DNA of 64,000 bases, from positions 111,902 through 175,901 of the forward strand of contig NZ_MSJP01000079.1 in the NCBI RefSeq assembly GCF_014596525.1, written 5' to 3'. Under the pieces are notes generated by a model. The model saw only the letters and a program-made list of their open reading frames with translations, did not search any database and was not told where the DNA came from. Source of the stretch: Streptomyces sp. CBMA291. Its GTDB lineage: Bacteria; Actinomycetota; Actinomycetes; Streptomycetales; Streptomycetaceae. The translations under genes were made by a program, and so were the position numbers. Position 1 is the first letter of the stretch. Each line of letters begins with the position of its first letter. Of this stretch, positions 7,696 through 16,140 are shown one piece after another.

Positions 7696-9372
7696 TCACT
7701 CCGAGGACAGCGGCGCACTCCACGTGATCCGGGTGCCGCGCTCCCCGGGTGCGTCCAGGCGGACGCTGCCCCGGCACTGTTCGGCGCGTGAACTCATGTT
7801 GAGCAGGCCGCCCGTGGGGCGGGCCGAGCCCAGGCCGATGCCGTCGTCCGTGACGGTCAGGACGATCCGGTCGGCCGTGTCGGGGACGGCGAGGACGACC
7901 TCGGCGCGGCTCGCCCGCGCGTGCCGTGCCGTGTTGCTCAGGGCCTCGCCCGCCACCGCGAGCACCTGCTCGGCCAGTGCCTCGGGAACGGTGCTGTCGA
8001 CCGGGCCCGTGATGCGCAGCGAGGGCGTGAAGCCCAGGTGCTGGGCGGCCAGTTGGACCGTCTCGGCCAGGCGTCGGCGCAGTGCGGGGCCGCCCCGGTC
8101 GTCGTCCGCCGTGCGTAGTTGGAGGATGGTGGAGCGGATGATCTGGATGGTGGCGTCGAGGTCGTCCACGGCCCGGGTGACCCGCTCGGCGGCCGGGGCG
8201 TCGTCGATGGTCCGGGTGGCGCTCTGGAGCGTCATGCCGGTGGCGAAGAGACGCTGGATGGCGACGTCGTGCAGGTCCCGGGCGATCCGGTCGCGGTCGT
8301 GCAGGACGGTCAGTTCCTCGGACTCGGCCCGCCGCCGGGCCAGTTCGAGCGCGATCGCCGCCTGGTCGGCGAAGCCGCTGAGCAGTTCGGTCTCGGCGGC
8401 GTCGAAGCCCTGCCTGCCCGCCTTGCGGCTCAGCCGCAGGGCCCCGCACACCGCGTCGTCGACGGGCAGCGGCACGGCGACGACGGGGCCGTGGCCCGTG
8501 CCCGCCGCGCCGCCGAGGGGCAGGGCCCGGGGGTCGGTGCGTACGTCCGTGGTCACGACGGTGCCCCGGGTCCTGGCGGCGAGACCGGCGAGCGAGCCCG
8601 TCGCGGGGAGGACGGCGCCTCGGACGGCATCGGCGGTGTCGCCGTGCGCCACCTGGACGGTGAGGTCGCCGTTCGGTCCGGAGGGCAGGAGGACGGAGGC
8701 CAGATCGGCGTCGGCGACCTCCATGGCGCGCCGGGCGATCAGCCGCAGCACGTCGTCGGGCTCGTGGCCGGCGAGCAGGGCGCGGGTGATCTCGCCCAGT
8801 GCTTCGAGGCGGCGTTCCCTTCGGCGGCTGTCCCGGTAGAGCCGGGCGTTGTCGATGGCCACGCCCGCCGCCGCGGAGAGCGTGGTGAGGACCGCTTCGT
8901 CGTCGGCGTCGAAGGCGCCGCCGCCGCGCTTCTCGGTCAGGTAGATATTGCCGAAGACCTGGTCCCGTACCCGGATCGGGGCGCCGAGGAAGGTCCGCAT
9001 CGGCGGGTGGTGCGCCGGGAAGCCGAAGCTGCTCGGGTGCCGGGTGAGGTCGTCGAGCCGCAGCGGGGCCGGGTTGTGGATCAGCTCGCCGAGGATGCCG
9101 TGACCACAGGGCGCCGGGCCGATGCGGGCCGCGAGGTCCTCCGCCATGCCCACCGGCAGGAAGCGGGAGAGCTGCGCGTCGTCGCCGATCACGCCGAGCG
9201 CTCCGTACTCGGCGTCGGTCAGACCGATCGCCGCTTCCACGATGCTCCGCAGGACCTGGGGGAGTTCCAGGTCGCGACCGAGGTCCATGACGGCGGCGAG
9301 CAGTCCGTGCATCCGCTCGGGTACGTCGATCCTCGGCCAGGCCGGTGCCGGGTGCGGAGAAGTGTCTGACAT
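7696..9372 (-). CDS. osdK: DevS/DosS-like GAF-GAF sensor histidine kinase
   Basis: A 558-residue cytoplasmic kinase. GAF-A spans about 35-175, GAF-B about 195-345, a HisKA_3 dimerisation domain follows with phospho-His368 (DRIARDLHD), and an HATPase domain has Asn480 and DDGIGLG. In GAF-A the segment FPAHHPPMRTFLGAPIRVRD matches the haem-pocket region of M. tuberculosis DosS as I remember it. There the His before PPMRTFLG is the proximal haem ligand (His149), corresponding here to His122. That makes a haem-based O2/NO/CO sensor plausible. The kinase is convergent with the response regulator and divergent from ctaD, with a DevR-type box at 9412-9427 in the shared promoter region. Haem binding is inferred. 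Confidence 0.9.
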   Translation of the reverse strand: MSDTSPHPAPAWPRIDVPERMHGLLAAVMDLGRDLELPQVLRSIVEAAIGLTDAEYGALGVIGDDAQLSRFLPVGMAEDLAARIGPAPCGHGILGELIHNPAPLRLDDLTRHPSSFGFPAHHPPMRTFLGAPIRVRDQVFGNIYLTEKRGGGAFDADDEAVLTTLSAAAGVAIDNARLYRDSRRRERRLEALGEITRALLAGHEPDDVLRLIARRAMEVADADLASVLLPSGPNGDLTVQVAHGDTADAVRGAVLPATGSLAGLAARTRGTVVTTDVRTDPRALPLGGAAGTGHGPVVAVPLPVDDAVCGALRLSRKAGRQGFDAAETELLSGFADQAAIALELARRRAESEELTVLHDRDRIARDLHDVAIQRLFATGMTLQSATRTIDDAPAAERVTRAVDDLDATIQIIRSTILQLRTADDDRGGPALRRRLAETVQLAAQHLGFTPSLRITGPVDSTVPEALAEQVLAVAGEALSNTARHARASRAEVVLAVPDTADRIVLTVTDDGIGLGSARPTGGLLNMSSRAEQCRGSVRLDAPGERGTRITWSAPLSSE

Positions 9373-9411
9373 GTCCGCAGCCTACGGGGTGTGCGGCCGA
9401 CGCGACCGGCC

Positions 9412-9427
9412 GGGGCCGAACGGCCCT
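9412..9427. promoter_or_regulatory. Candidate DevR/OsdR box between the kinase and ctaD
   Basis: GGGGCCGAACGGCCCT lies 40 bp upstream of the kinase ATG and about 155 bp upstream of the ctaD GTG. It may control either of the divergent genes. Confidence 0.65.
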
Positions 9428-9581
9428 CCCGCCGTCCCGGCGTCGGGTACCGGACGGCCCTGCCGGGTCCGCCCCGCAGGCCAGGAACATGGCTCGGCGG
9501 CCGGGAAGCGCCGAGGAATCCCCCGTACGCGGCTCTTCCCGGCCGGTTGTGAACGTGAACGGAAGTGGAGGTCGTCGTCCG

Positions 9582-11300
9582 GTGGACGAGGCACAGAGCA
9601 TGCAGGTCGAGGCCATGACCCGGGCGGGTCGCCCGGAGCGCCCCGACGGGGACGGTACGCACCGTCCGGCCAGACCCTCCTGGGTGGCCTGGTTGACCAC
9701 CACGGACCACAAGCAGATCGGAACGCTCTACCTCTGTTCCGCGCTGTTCTTCTTCGTCATCGGGGGTGTCATGGCCCTGATGATGCGCGCGGAACTGGCC
9801 CGCCCCGGCACCCAGATCATGTCGAACGAGCAGTTCAACCAGGCATTCACCATGCACGGTTCGATCATGCTGCTGCTCTTCGCCATGCCGCTGTTCACCG
9901 GCTTCGCCAACTGGATCATGCCGCTCCAGATCGGCGCCCCCGATGTGGCCTTCCCCCGCCTGAACATGCTGGCGTACTGGCTGTACCTCTTCGGCTCGCT
10001 GATCGCGGCGGGTGGCTTCCTCACCCCCGGAGGCGCGGCCGACTTCGGCTGGTTCCTCTACGCGCCGCTCTCCGACGCCATCCACTCGCCCGGACTCGGC
10101 GCCGACCTGTGGATCATGGGCGTCGCGCTCTCCGGCTTCGGCTCGATCGCGGGCGCGGTCAACTTCATCACCACGATCATCTGCATGCGTGCCCCCGGCA
10201 TGACGATGTTCCGCATGCCGATCTTCACCTGGAACGTGCTGCTGACCTCGCTGCTCGTCCTGATGGTCTTCCCGGTCCTCGCGGCGGCGCTCTTCGCGCT
10301 CGAATGCGACCGCAAGTTCGGCAGCCATGTCTTCGACGCGGCCAACGGCGGCGCCTTGCTGTGGCAACACCTCTTCTGGTTCTTCGGACACCCGGAGGTG
10401 TACATCCTGGCCTTGCCCTTCTTCGGCATCATCTCCGAGGTCATCCCGGTCTTCAGCCGCAAGCCGATGTTCGGCTACATCGGTCTGGTGGCCGCGACCA
10501 TCGCGATCGCCGGTCTGTCCGTGACCGTGTGGGCCCACCACATGTACGTCACCGGCGGCGTGCTCCTGCCGTTCTTCTCCTTCATGACGTTCCTCATCGC
10601 CGTACCGACAGGCGTGAAGTTCTTCAACTGGATCGGAACGATGTGGAAGGGCTCACTGTCCTTCGAGACACCGATGCTCTGGGCCGTCGGCTTCCTCATG
10701 ACCTTCACCTTCGGTGGTCTGACCGGCGTCATCCTGGCCTCGCCCCCGATGGACTTCCACGTCTCCGACTCGTACTTCGTCGTGGCGCACTTCCACTACA
10801 CGATCTTCGGCACGGTCGTGTACGCCATGTTCGCCGGCTTCCACTTCTGGTGGCCGAAGTTCACCGGCAAGATGCTCGACGAACGCCTCGGCAAGATCAC
10901 CTTCTGGACCCTCACCGTCGGCTTCCACGCGACCTTCCTCGTCCAGCACTGGCTGGGCGCCGAGGGCATGCCGCGCCGCTACGCCGACTACCTGGACGCC
11001 GACGGCTTCACCGCCCTCAACACCGTCTCCACCATCGGCTCCTTCCTCCTCGGCCTCTCCTTCCTGCCGTTCTTCTACAACGTCTGGAAGACGGGCAAGT
11101 ACGGCAAGAAGGTCGAGACCGACGACCCCTGGGGCTATGGCCGTTCGCTCGAATGGGCCACCTCCTGCCCGCCGCCCCGGCACAACTTCCTCGTCCTGCC
11201 CCGGATCCGCTCCGAATCCCCGGCGTTCGACCTGCACTACCCCGAGATCGCCGAGGTCGACCGGCTGGAGAACAAGCCGCACGAGCCGGTGGACCACTGA
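9582..11300 (+). CDS. ctaD: Cytochrome c oxidase subunit I (haem-copper oxidase, aa3 type)
   Basis: A 572-residue membrane protein with about twelve transmembrane segments, the catalytic subunit of the terminal oxidase. Visible ligands are the low-spin haem His in FTMHGSIM, CuB and cross-linked Tyr in GHPEVYI, the CuB His pair in WAHHMY, and the HFHYTIFG His pair for haem a3 and haem a. The Glu in GHPEVYI marks the proton-pumping A1 type. GGAGG ten bases before the GTG at 9582 decides the start; the longer open frame to 9345 is leader. Neither subunit II nor III nor the bc1 genes are here, so this is an orphan, probably second ctaD copy outside the main oxidase cluster. The DevR-type box and the neighbours suggest expression under low oxygen or NO stress. 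Confidence 0.93.
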   Translation: MDEAQSMQVEAMTRAGRPERPDGDGTHRPARPSWVAWLTTTDHKQIGTLYLCSALFFFVIGGVMALMMRAELARPGTQIMSNEQFNQAFTMHGSIMLLLFAMPLFTGFANWIMPLQIGAPDVAFPRLNMLAYWLYLFGSLIAAGGFLTPGGAADFGWFLYAPLSDAIHSPGLGADLWIMGVALSGFGSIAGAVNFITTIICMRAPGMTMFRMPIFTWNVLLTSLLVLMVFPVLAAALFALECDRKFGSHVFDAANGGALLWQHLFWFFGHPEVYILALPFFGIISEVIPVFSRKPMFGYIGLVAATIAIAGLSVTVWAHHMYVTGGVLLPFFSFMTFLIAVPTGVKFFNWIGTMWKGSLSFETPMLWAVGFLMTFTFGGLTGVILASPPMDFHVSDSYFVVAHFHYTIFGTVVYAMFAGFHFWWPKFTGKMLDERLGKITFWTLTVGFHATFLVQHWLGAEGMPRRYADYLDADGFTALNTVSTIGSFLLGLSFLPFFYNVWKTGKYGKKVETDDPWGYGRSLEWATSCPPPRHNFLVLPRIRSESPAFDLHYPEIAEVDRLENKPHEPVDH

Positions 11301-11848
11301 TGGGCGCGGCCGTGCTCGCCCTGGGCACCGGAGCCGTGACCGCCTCCGGCTGCGTCTGGTACGTCCCCGCCCTCGTCGACCTCAGGGCGGGCGCCGACCG
11401 GCCGGTCTCCCGCCGCCTCGCCGCCGCCTCCTGCGTCACGGGCTGGGCCACCGCTGCCGTCGTCGTCCCGCTGCTCCTCCTCGGAGTGCCCTTCCGGCCG
11501 CTGCTCGCCGTGGCTGCGGTCGGCGCGGGCGGAGCGATCGCCCTGCGCGTACGGGCGGTCGCCCGGCGCCGCCACGAGGAGCGGGAAGCGGCCGTGTGCT
11601 GGGCGACGCTCGGCCCCCAGCCCACCCCGCCCTCCGGCGCGCGGCCGCAGACGGTCCTCGCGCTCTGGGCCGGAGCGGGCCTCCTGGTGGCCGTGGCCAC
11701 CGCCACCCTGCTCCTGACCTGGGGCCGCACCCACGGAGTGAGCACACCCCTGGCGGTGGCGGCACCCACCGCCCTCGCCGCCTGCGCCCTCCTGGCCGCC
11801 GCCCTGCGCGCCGCCCAGAGCCGCGAGACCTGGACGCACCACCCCTAG
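11300..11848 (+). CDS. Small membrane protein translationally coupled to ctaD
   Basis: A 182-residue protein whose ATG overlaps the ctaD stop codon by one base. It has about five hydrophobic segments: GAAVLALGTGAVTASG near the N-terminus, AAVVVPLLLLGV, LLAVAAVGAGGAIAL, then LLVAVATATLLLTW and AAPTALAACALLAAAL. A basic cytoplasmic loop RVRAVARRRHEER lies between them. The coupling suggests it works with this oxidase subunit, as an assembly or accessory protein, but I recognise no family and no haem or metal motif. A strong hairpin follows 26 bp after the stop. Confidence 0.7.
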   Translation: MGAAVLALGTGAVTASGCVWYVPALVDLRAGADRPVSRRLAAASCVTGWATAAVVVPLLLLGVPFRPLLAVAAVGAGGAIALRVRAVARRRHEEREAAVCWATLGPQPTPPSGARPQTVLALWAGAGLLVAVATATLLLTWGRTHGVSTPLAVAAPTALAACALLAAALRAAQSRETWTHHP

Positions 11849-11873
11849 AAGACCCGGGCGAACCCCGACGTCA

Positions 11874-11908
11874 GCCGCCCCGGGCCGGGACCACCGGCCC
11901 GGGGCGGC
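11874..11908. terminator. Hairpin terminator after the ctaD operon
   Basis: GCCGCCCCGGGCCGG and its complement form a 15-bp stem around the loop GACCA, shortly after the stop at 11848. Confidence 0.8.
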
Positions 11909-12148
11909 CGACGTCCGTCCGGGGCCAAGGCGGACGGCCCGAGGCGGGGCCGTCACACCGGGGACTCCGGCCCGGCCGCCCCCGGTCGGACGACGCGCCG
12001 CCGCCCGGAGGGGGGGAGACCGGACGGCGGCTTACGGGTGCGCACCCGCGAAGGCGACTGCCCCGGGACCGCGCCTCTCATGCATGCGAGCGACCTCGGT
12101 CCCGCACGGACCTCCCGGCCGCCCGGCCCGGGGCCGCCCCGCACGCTT

Positions 12149-12304
12149 CCGTACGCCCGGCGGCCCTGGAGCCCGACACCTGGCGGGCCCGGATGCCGTA
12201 CGCCCGGCGGCCCGGATGCCGTACGCCCGGCGGCCCCGCCCCGGTGGCCCCGACGCCGTACGCCAGGCGGCGCCCGGCGGTGCCCGGAGCCGTACACCCC
12301 GGGC
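12149..12304. repeat. CCGTACGCCCGGCGGCC repeat array downstream of pyc
   Basis: The core CCGTACGCCCGGCGGCCC occurs at 12149, 12196 and 12219. A variant with CCAGG is at 12256 and a decayed copy at about 12290. Spacing is irregular (47, 23, 37 bp). The array fills the convergent space between the ctaD operon and pyc. The same core, in opposite orientation, forms the array at 22.76-22.88 kb. Confidence 0.8.
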
Positions 12305-12324
12305 ACCACCCCCCCCCCGTGGAG

Positions 12325-15300
12325 TCAGCCGATCTCGACGAGCAAGTCCCCGCCCTCCACCTGCTGGACCCGGGTGATGGCGAGGCGGGACACCCGGCCG
12401 CCCCGTGCGGCCGTGATCGAGGCCTCCATCTTCATCGCCTCGATCGTGGCCACCGTCGTACCCGCCTCGACCTCGTCGCCCTCGGCGACGGCCAGGGTGA
12501 CGACGCCCGCGAACGGCGCCGCCACGTGCCCCGGGTTCGACCGGTCGGCCTTCTCGGTCGCCGGCAGGTCGGCCGCCGCCGCCCGGTCGCGGACCTGGAT
12601 CGGGCGCAGCTGGCCGTTGAGCGTCGACAGGACCGTGCGCATGCCCCGCTCGTCGGCCTCGCCGACCGCCTCCAGCTCGATGAGCAGCCGCACCCCGGGC
12701 CCGAAGTCGACCGAGTACTCCTTCCCCGGGCGCAGCCCGTAGAAGAAGTCCTTGCTGTCGAGGACGCTGGTGTCGCCGTACGCCTGCCGGTGCGCCTCGA
12801 ACTCCTTCGTCGGGCCGGGGAACAGCAGCCGGTTCAGCGTCGCCCGCCGGTCCTTGCCCAGCCCCTCGTGGTCCTCCGGTGCCAGCTCGCCGACCGGCCG
12901 GGGCCCTGCCCTGCCCTCCAGCGCCTTGGTGCGGAACGGCTCCGGCCAGCCGCCGGGCGGGGTGCCCAGCTCGCCGTGGAGGAAGCCGACGACCGAGTCG
13001 GGGATGTCGAAGCGGTTCGGCGCCGCCTCGAAGTCCGCGGGCGCCACCCCGGCGCCGACGAGGTGCAGTGCCAGATCGCCCACCACCTTCGACGAGGGCG
13101 TGACCTTCACGAGCCGGCCCAGCATCCGGTCGGCTGCCGCGTACGTCGCCTCGACGTCCTCGAAGCGGTCGCCGAGACCGAGGGCGACGGCCTGGGTGCG
13201 CAGATTGGAGAGCTGCCCGCCCGGGATCTCGTGGTGGTAGACCCGCCCGGTGGGGGAGTCGAGGCCCGCCTCGAAGGGCGCGTACACCTTGCGGACGCTC
13301 TCCCAGTACGGCTCCAGGTCGCCGACCGCCTGGAGCCCGAGCCCGGTGGGCCGCGCGGAGTGGTCGGTCGCGGCCACGATCGCGGAGAGCGAGGGCTGCG
13401 AGGTGGTCCCCGCCATCGACGCCACCGCCCCGTCGACCGCGTCCGCCCCCGCCTGGATCGCCGCGAGATAGGTGGCGAGCTGACCGCCCGCCGTGTCGTG
13501 GGTGTGCAGATGCACCGGCAGGTCGAACTCCCGGCGCAGCGCGGAGACCAGCGTGGCGGCGGCGGGCGCGCGCAGCAGCCCGGCCATGTCCTTGACAGCG
13601 AGGACGTGCGCCCCGGCCTCGACGATCTCCTCGGCGAGCCGCAGATAGTAGTCGAGGGTGTACAGCCGCTCCGCCGGATCGGACAGGTCCGAGGTGTAGC
13701 AGAGCGCGACCTCGGCGACCGCCGTCCCCGTCTCCCGTACGGCGTCGATCGCGGGCCGCATCTGCCCTACGTCGTTGAGCGCGTCGAAGATCCGGAAGAT
13801 GTCGATGCCGGTGGCGGCCGCCTCCCGTACGAAGGCGTCGGTCACCTCGGTCGGGTACGGGGTGTAGCCCACGGTGTTGCGGCCCCGCAGCAGCATCTGG
13901 AGGCAGATGTTCGGCACGGCCTCGCGCAGCGCGGCCAGCCGCTCCCACGGGTCCTCCGCGAGGAAGCGCAGCGCGACGTCGTAGGTGGCGCCGCCCCAGC
14001 ACTCCAGGGACAGCAGCTCCGGCAGGGTGCGCGCCACCGTCGGGGCGACCGCGAGGAGGTCCTTGGTGCGCACCCGGGTGGCGAGCAGCGACTGGTGGGC
14101 GTCGCGGAAGGTGGTGTCGGTGACCCCGATCGTGGGCGAATCCCGAAGGCTCCGCGCGAAGCCCTCGGGGCCCAGCTCCGCGAGCCGCTGCCGGGAACCG
14201 GCCGGCGGTTCGCCCGAGGGCAGCGGCGGCAGCTTGACGGCGGGGGTGAGCAGTTCGGGCCGGGGGCCGTGCGGCTTGTTGACGGTGACGTCGGCGAGGT
14301 AGGTGAGCAGCTTGGTGCCCCGGTCGGCCGAGTGGCGGGCGGTGAGCAGATGCGGCCGCTGCTCGATGAAGGAGGTGGTGACCCGCCCGGCGCGGAAGTC
14401 CGGGTCGTCGAGGACCGCCTGGAGGAAGGGGATGTTGGTGGACACGCCCCGGATGCGGAACTCGGCCACGGCCCGCCGGGCCCGCCCGACGGCGGCCGTG
14501 AAGTCCCGCCCCCGGCAGGTCAGTTTGACCAGCATCGAGTCGAAGTGGGCGCTGACCTCCGTACCGGCGTGAGTGGTGCCGCCGTCGAGCCGGATGCCCG
14601 AGCCGCCGGGGGAGCGGTAGGCGCTGATCATGCCGGTGTCCGGGCGGAAGCCGTTGGCGGGGTCCTCGGTGGTGATCCGGCACTGGAGCGCGGCGCCGCG
14701 CAGCACCACGGACTCCTGGGAGAGACCGAGGTCGGCGAGGCTCTCCCCGGCGGCGATGCGCAGCTGCGACTGCACCAGGTCGATGTCGGTGACCTCCTCG
14801 GTCACCGTGTGCTCGACCTGGATGCGCGGGTTCATCTCGATGAAGACGTGGTTGCCCTCGGGGTCGAGGAGGAACTCGACGGTGCCCGCGTTGCGGTAGC
14901 CGATCAGGCGCGCGAACCGCACGGCGTCGTCGCAGATCCGCCGCCGCACCTCCGGGTCGAGGTTCGGCGCGGGCGCCAGCTCGATGACCTTCTGGTGGCG
15001 GCGCTGGACCGAGCAGTCCCGCTCGTACAGGTGGATGACTCCGCCCTGGCCGTCGGCGAGGATCTGCACCTCGATGTGGCGGGGGTCGACCACGGCCTTC
15101 TCCAGGAAGACGGTGGCGTCGCCGAAGGCGGACTCCGCCTCCCGGGCCGCCGCCTCGATGGACTCGCGCAGTACGGCCGGATCCTCCACCCGGCGCATGC
15201 CGCGCCCGCCGCCGCCCGCGACGGCCTTCACGAACAGCGGGAAGCCGATGCCCTCGGCGGCGGCGACCAGTTCGTCCACGTCGGTGGAGGGCGCCGAGGA

Positions 15301-15699
15301 ACCGAGCACGGGCACCCCCGCCTCCCGGGCGGCGGCCACGGCACGCGCCTTGTTGCCGGTCAGCTCCAGGGTCTCCACAGACGGGCCGACGAAGGTGATG
15401 CCCGCCTCCTCGCAGGCGCGGGCCAGCTCCGGGTTCTCCGACAGGAAGCCGTAGCCCGGGTAGACCGCGTCGGCGCCCGCCCGGCGGGCCGCCCGGATGA
15501 TCTCCTCGACGGAGAGGTAGGCCCGCACCGGATGCCCCGGCTCCCCGATCTCGTACGCCTCGTCGGCCTTCAGCCGGTGCAGCGAGTTGCGGTCCTCGTG
15601 GGGGAAGACGGCGACCGTGCGCGCCCCCAGTTCGTAGCCCGCGCGGAACGCGCGAATCGCGATCTCGCCGCGGTTGGCTACCAGCACTTTCCGGAACAT
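12325..15699 (-). CDS. pyc: Pyruvate carboxylase
   Basis: An 1124-residue single-chain enzyme that makes oxaloacetate from pyruvate, bicarbonate and ATP using biotin. The N-terminal biotin carboxylase domain starts MFRKVLVANRGEIAIRAFRA and has the ATP-grasp loop KAVAGGGGRGMRRV. The central carboxyltransferase domain has GVTDTTFRDAHQSL and GGATYDVALRFLAEDPWERL. The C-terminal biotinyl domain has the lysine motif EAMKMEA. Length matches the family. The ATG at 15699 follows GAAGGGA at good spacing; the extra upstream frame lacks conservation. It is monocistronic and divergent from the tripeptidase gene. It replenishes the TCA cycle, as does the icd gene's pathway 45 kb away. Confidence 0.97.
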   Translation of the reverse strand: MFRKVLVANRGEIAIRAFRAGYELGARTVAVFPHEDRNSLHRLKADEAYEIGEPGHPVRAYLSVEEIIRAARRAGADAVYPGYGFLSENPELARACEEAGITFVGPSVETLELTGNKARAVAAAREAGVPVLGSSAPSTDVDELVAAAEGIGFPLFVKAVAGGGGRGMRRVEDPAVLRESIEAAAREAESAFGDATVFLEKAVVDPRHIEVQILADGQGGVIHLYERDCSVQRRHQKVIELAPAPNLDPEVRRRICDDAVRFARLIGYRNAGTVEFLLDPEGNHVFIEMNPRIQVEHTVTEEVTDIDLVQSQLRIAAGESLADLGLSQESVVLRGAALQCRITTEDPANGFRPDTGMISAYRSPGGSGIRLDGGTTHAGTEVSAHFDSMLVKLTCRGRDFTAAVGRARRAVAEFRIRGVSTNIPFLQAVLDDPDFRAGRVTTSFIEQRPHLLTARHSADRGTKLLTYLADVTVNKPHGPRPELLTPAVKLPPLPSGEPPAGSRQRLAELGPEGFARSLRDSPTIGVTDTTFRDAHQSLLATRVRTKDLLAVAPTVARTLPELLSLECWGGATYDVALRFLAEDPWERLAALREAVPNICLQMLLRGRNTVGYTPYPTEVTDAFVREAAATGIDIFRIFDALNDVGQMRPAIDAVRETGTAVAEVALCYTSDLSDPAERLYTLDYYLRLAEEIVEAGAHVLAVKDMAGLLRAPAAATLVSALRREFDLPVHLHTHDTAGGQLATYLAAIQAGADAVDGAVASMAGTTSQPSLSAIVAATDHSARPTGLGLQAVGDLEPYWESVRKVYAPFEAGLDSPTGRVYHHEIPGGQLSNLRTQAVALGLGDRFEDVEATYAAADRMLGRLVKVTPSSKVVGDLALHLVGAGVAPADFEAAPNRFDIPDSVVGFLHGELGTPPGGWPEPFRTKALEGRAGPRPVGELAPEDHEGLGKDRRATLNRLLFPGPTKEFEAHRQAYGDTSVLDSKDFFYGLRPGKEYSVDFGPGVRLLIELEAVGEADERGMRTVLSTLNGQLRPIQVRDRAAAADLPATEKADRSNPGHVAAPFAGVVTLAVAEGDEVEAGTTVATIEAMKMEASITAARGGRVSRLAITRVQQVEGGDLLVEIG

Positions 15700-16140
15700 T
15701 TCCGATCCCTTCGCCCTGCCGGTGACGAGCCCCGCGTGGCGGCGACACCCCACGCGGGCGCGCACGGTCCTGGTCGTCTCCCGTGTCGCGTACGGCGAGC
15801 GGCCGGCTCGTGTCCGTCACGCTACGGGCTGTCCGCGGGCCGTCTGAAGGTCCCGGCACAGTGACATGGATCATCGTGCCCGGCACCCCCCGAATGGGCG
15901 CAGGGGCCTTCCGGCCCGACGACCTGCGGCCTTCGGCGTACACGCATCGCGCCCGACGCCCCGTCAACCCCGACGAAAATCAAGCGAGTTGGGTTCTCCT
16001 TCTCCGGGACCATTCCAGGGACCCCCGGCTCCTCCCGGGGACGGAGGGAAAGGAGACCTGCCGGGGGATTCCCGGGCGCGGGCGGTGGGGAAGGGTGGGA
16101 TCGACCGATTCAGCCTTCTGCCGCAAGGATCTGACCCACT
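15700..16140. other. Divergent intergenic region between pyc and the secreted tripeptidase
   Basis: This 441-bp stretch contains no convincing gene. Short ORFs on both strands are GC-rich shadows without ribosome binding sites. It should hold the promoters of both divergent genes. Small inverted G/C runs occur near 16015-16060, but I could not pick a promoter with confidence. Confidence 0.6.

Noticed and set aside
12149..12304. CRISPR array
   Set aside because: Units are GC-rich, irregularly spaced and imperfect, with no unique spacers of constant length and no cas genes in the window.
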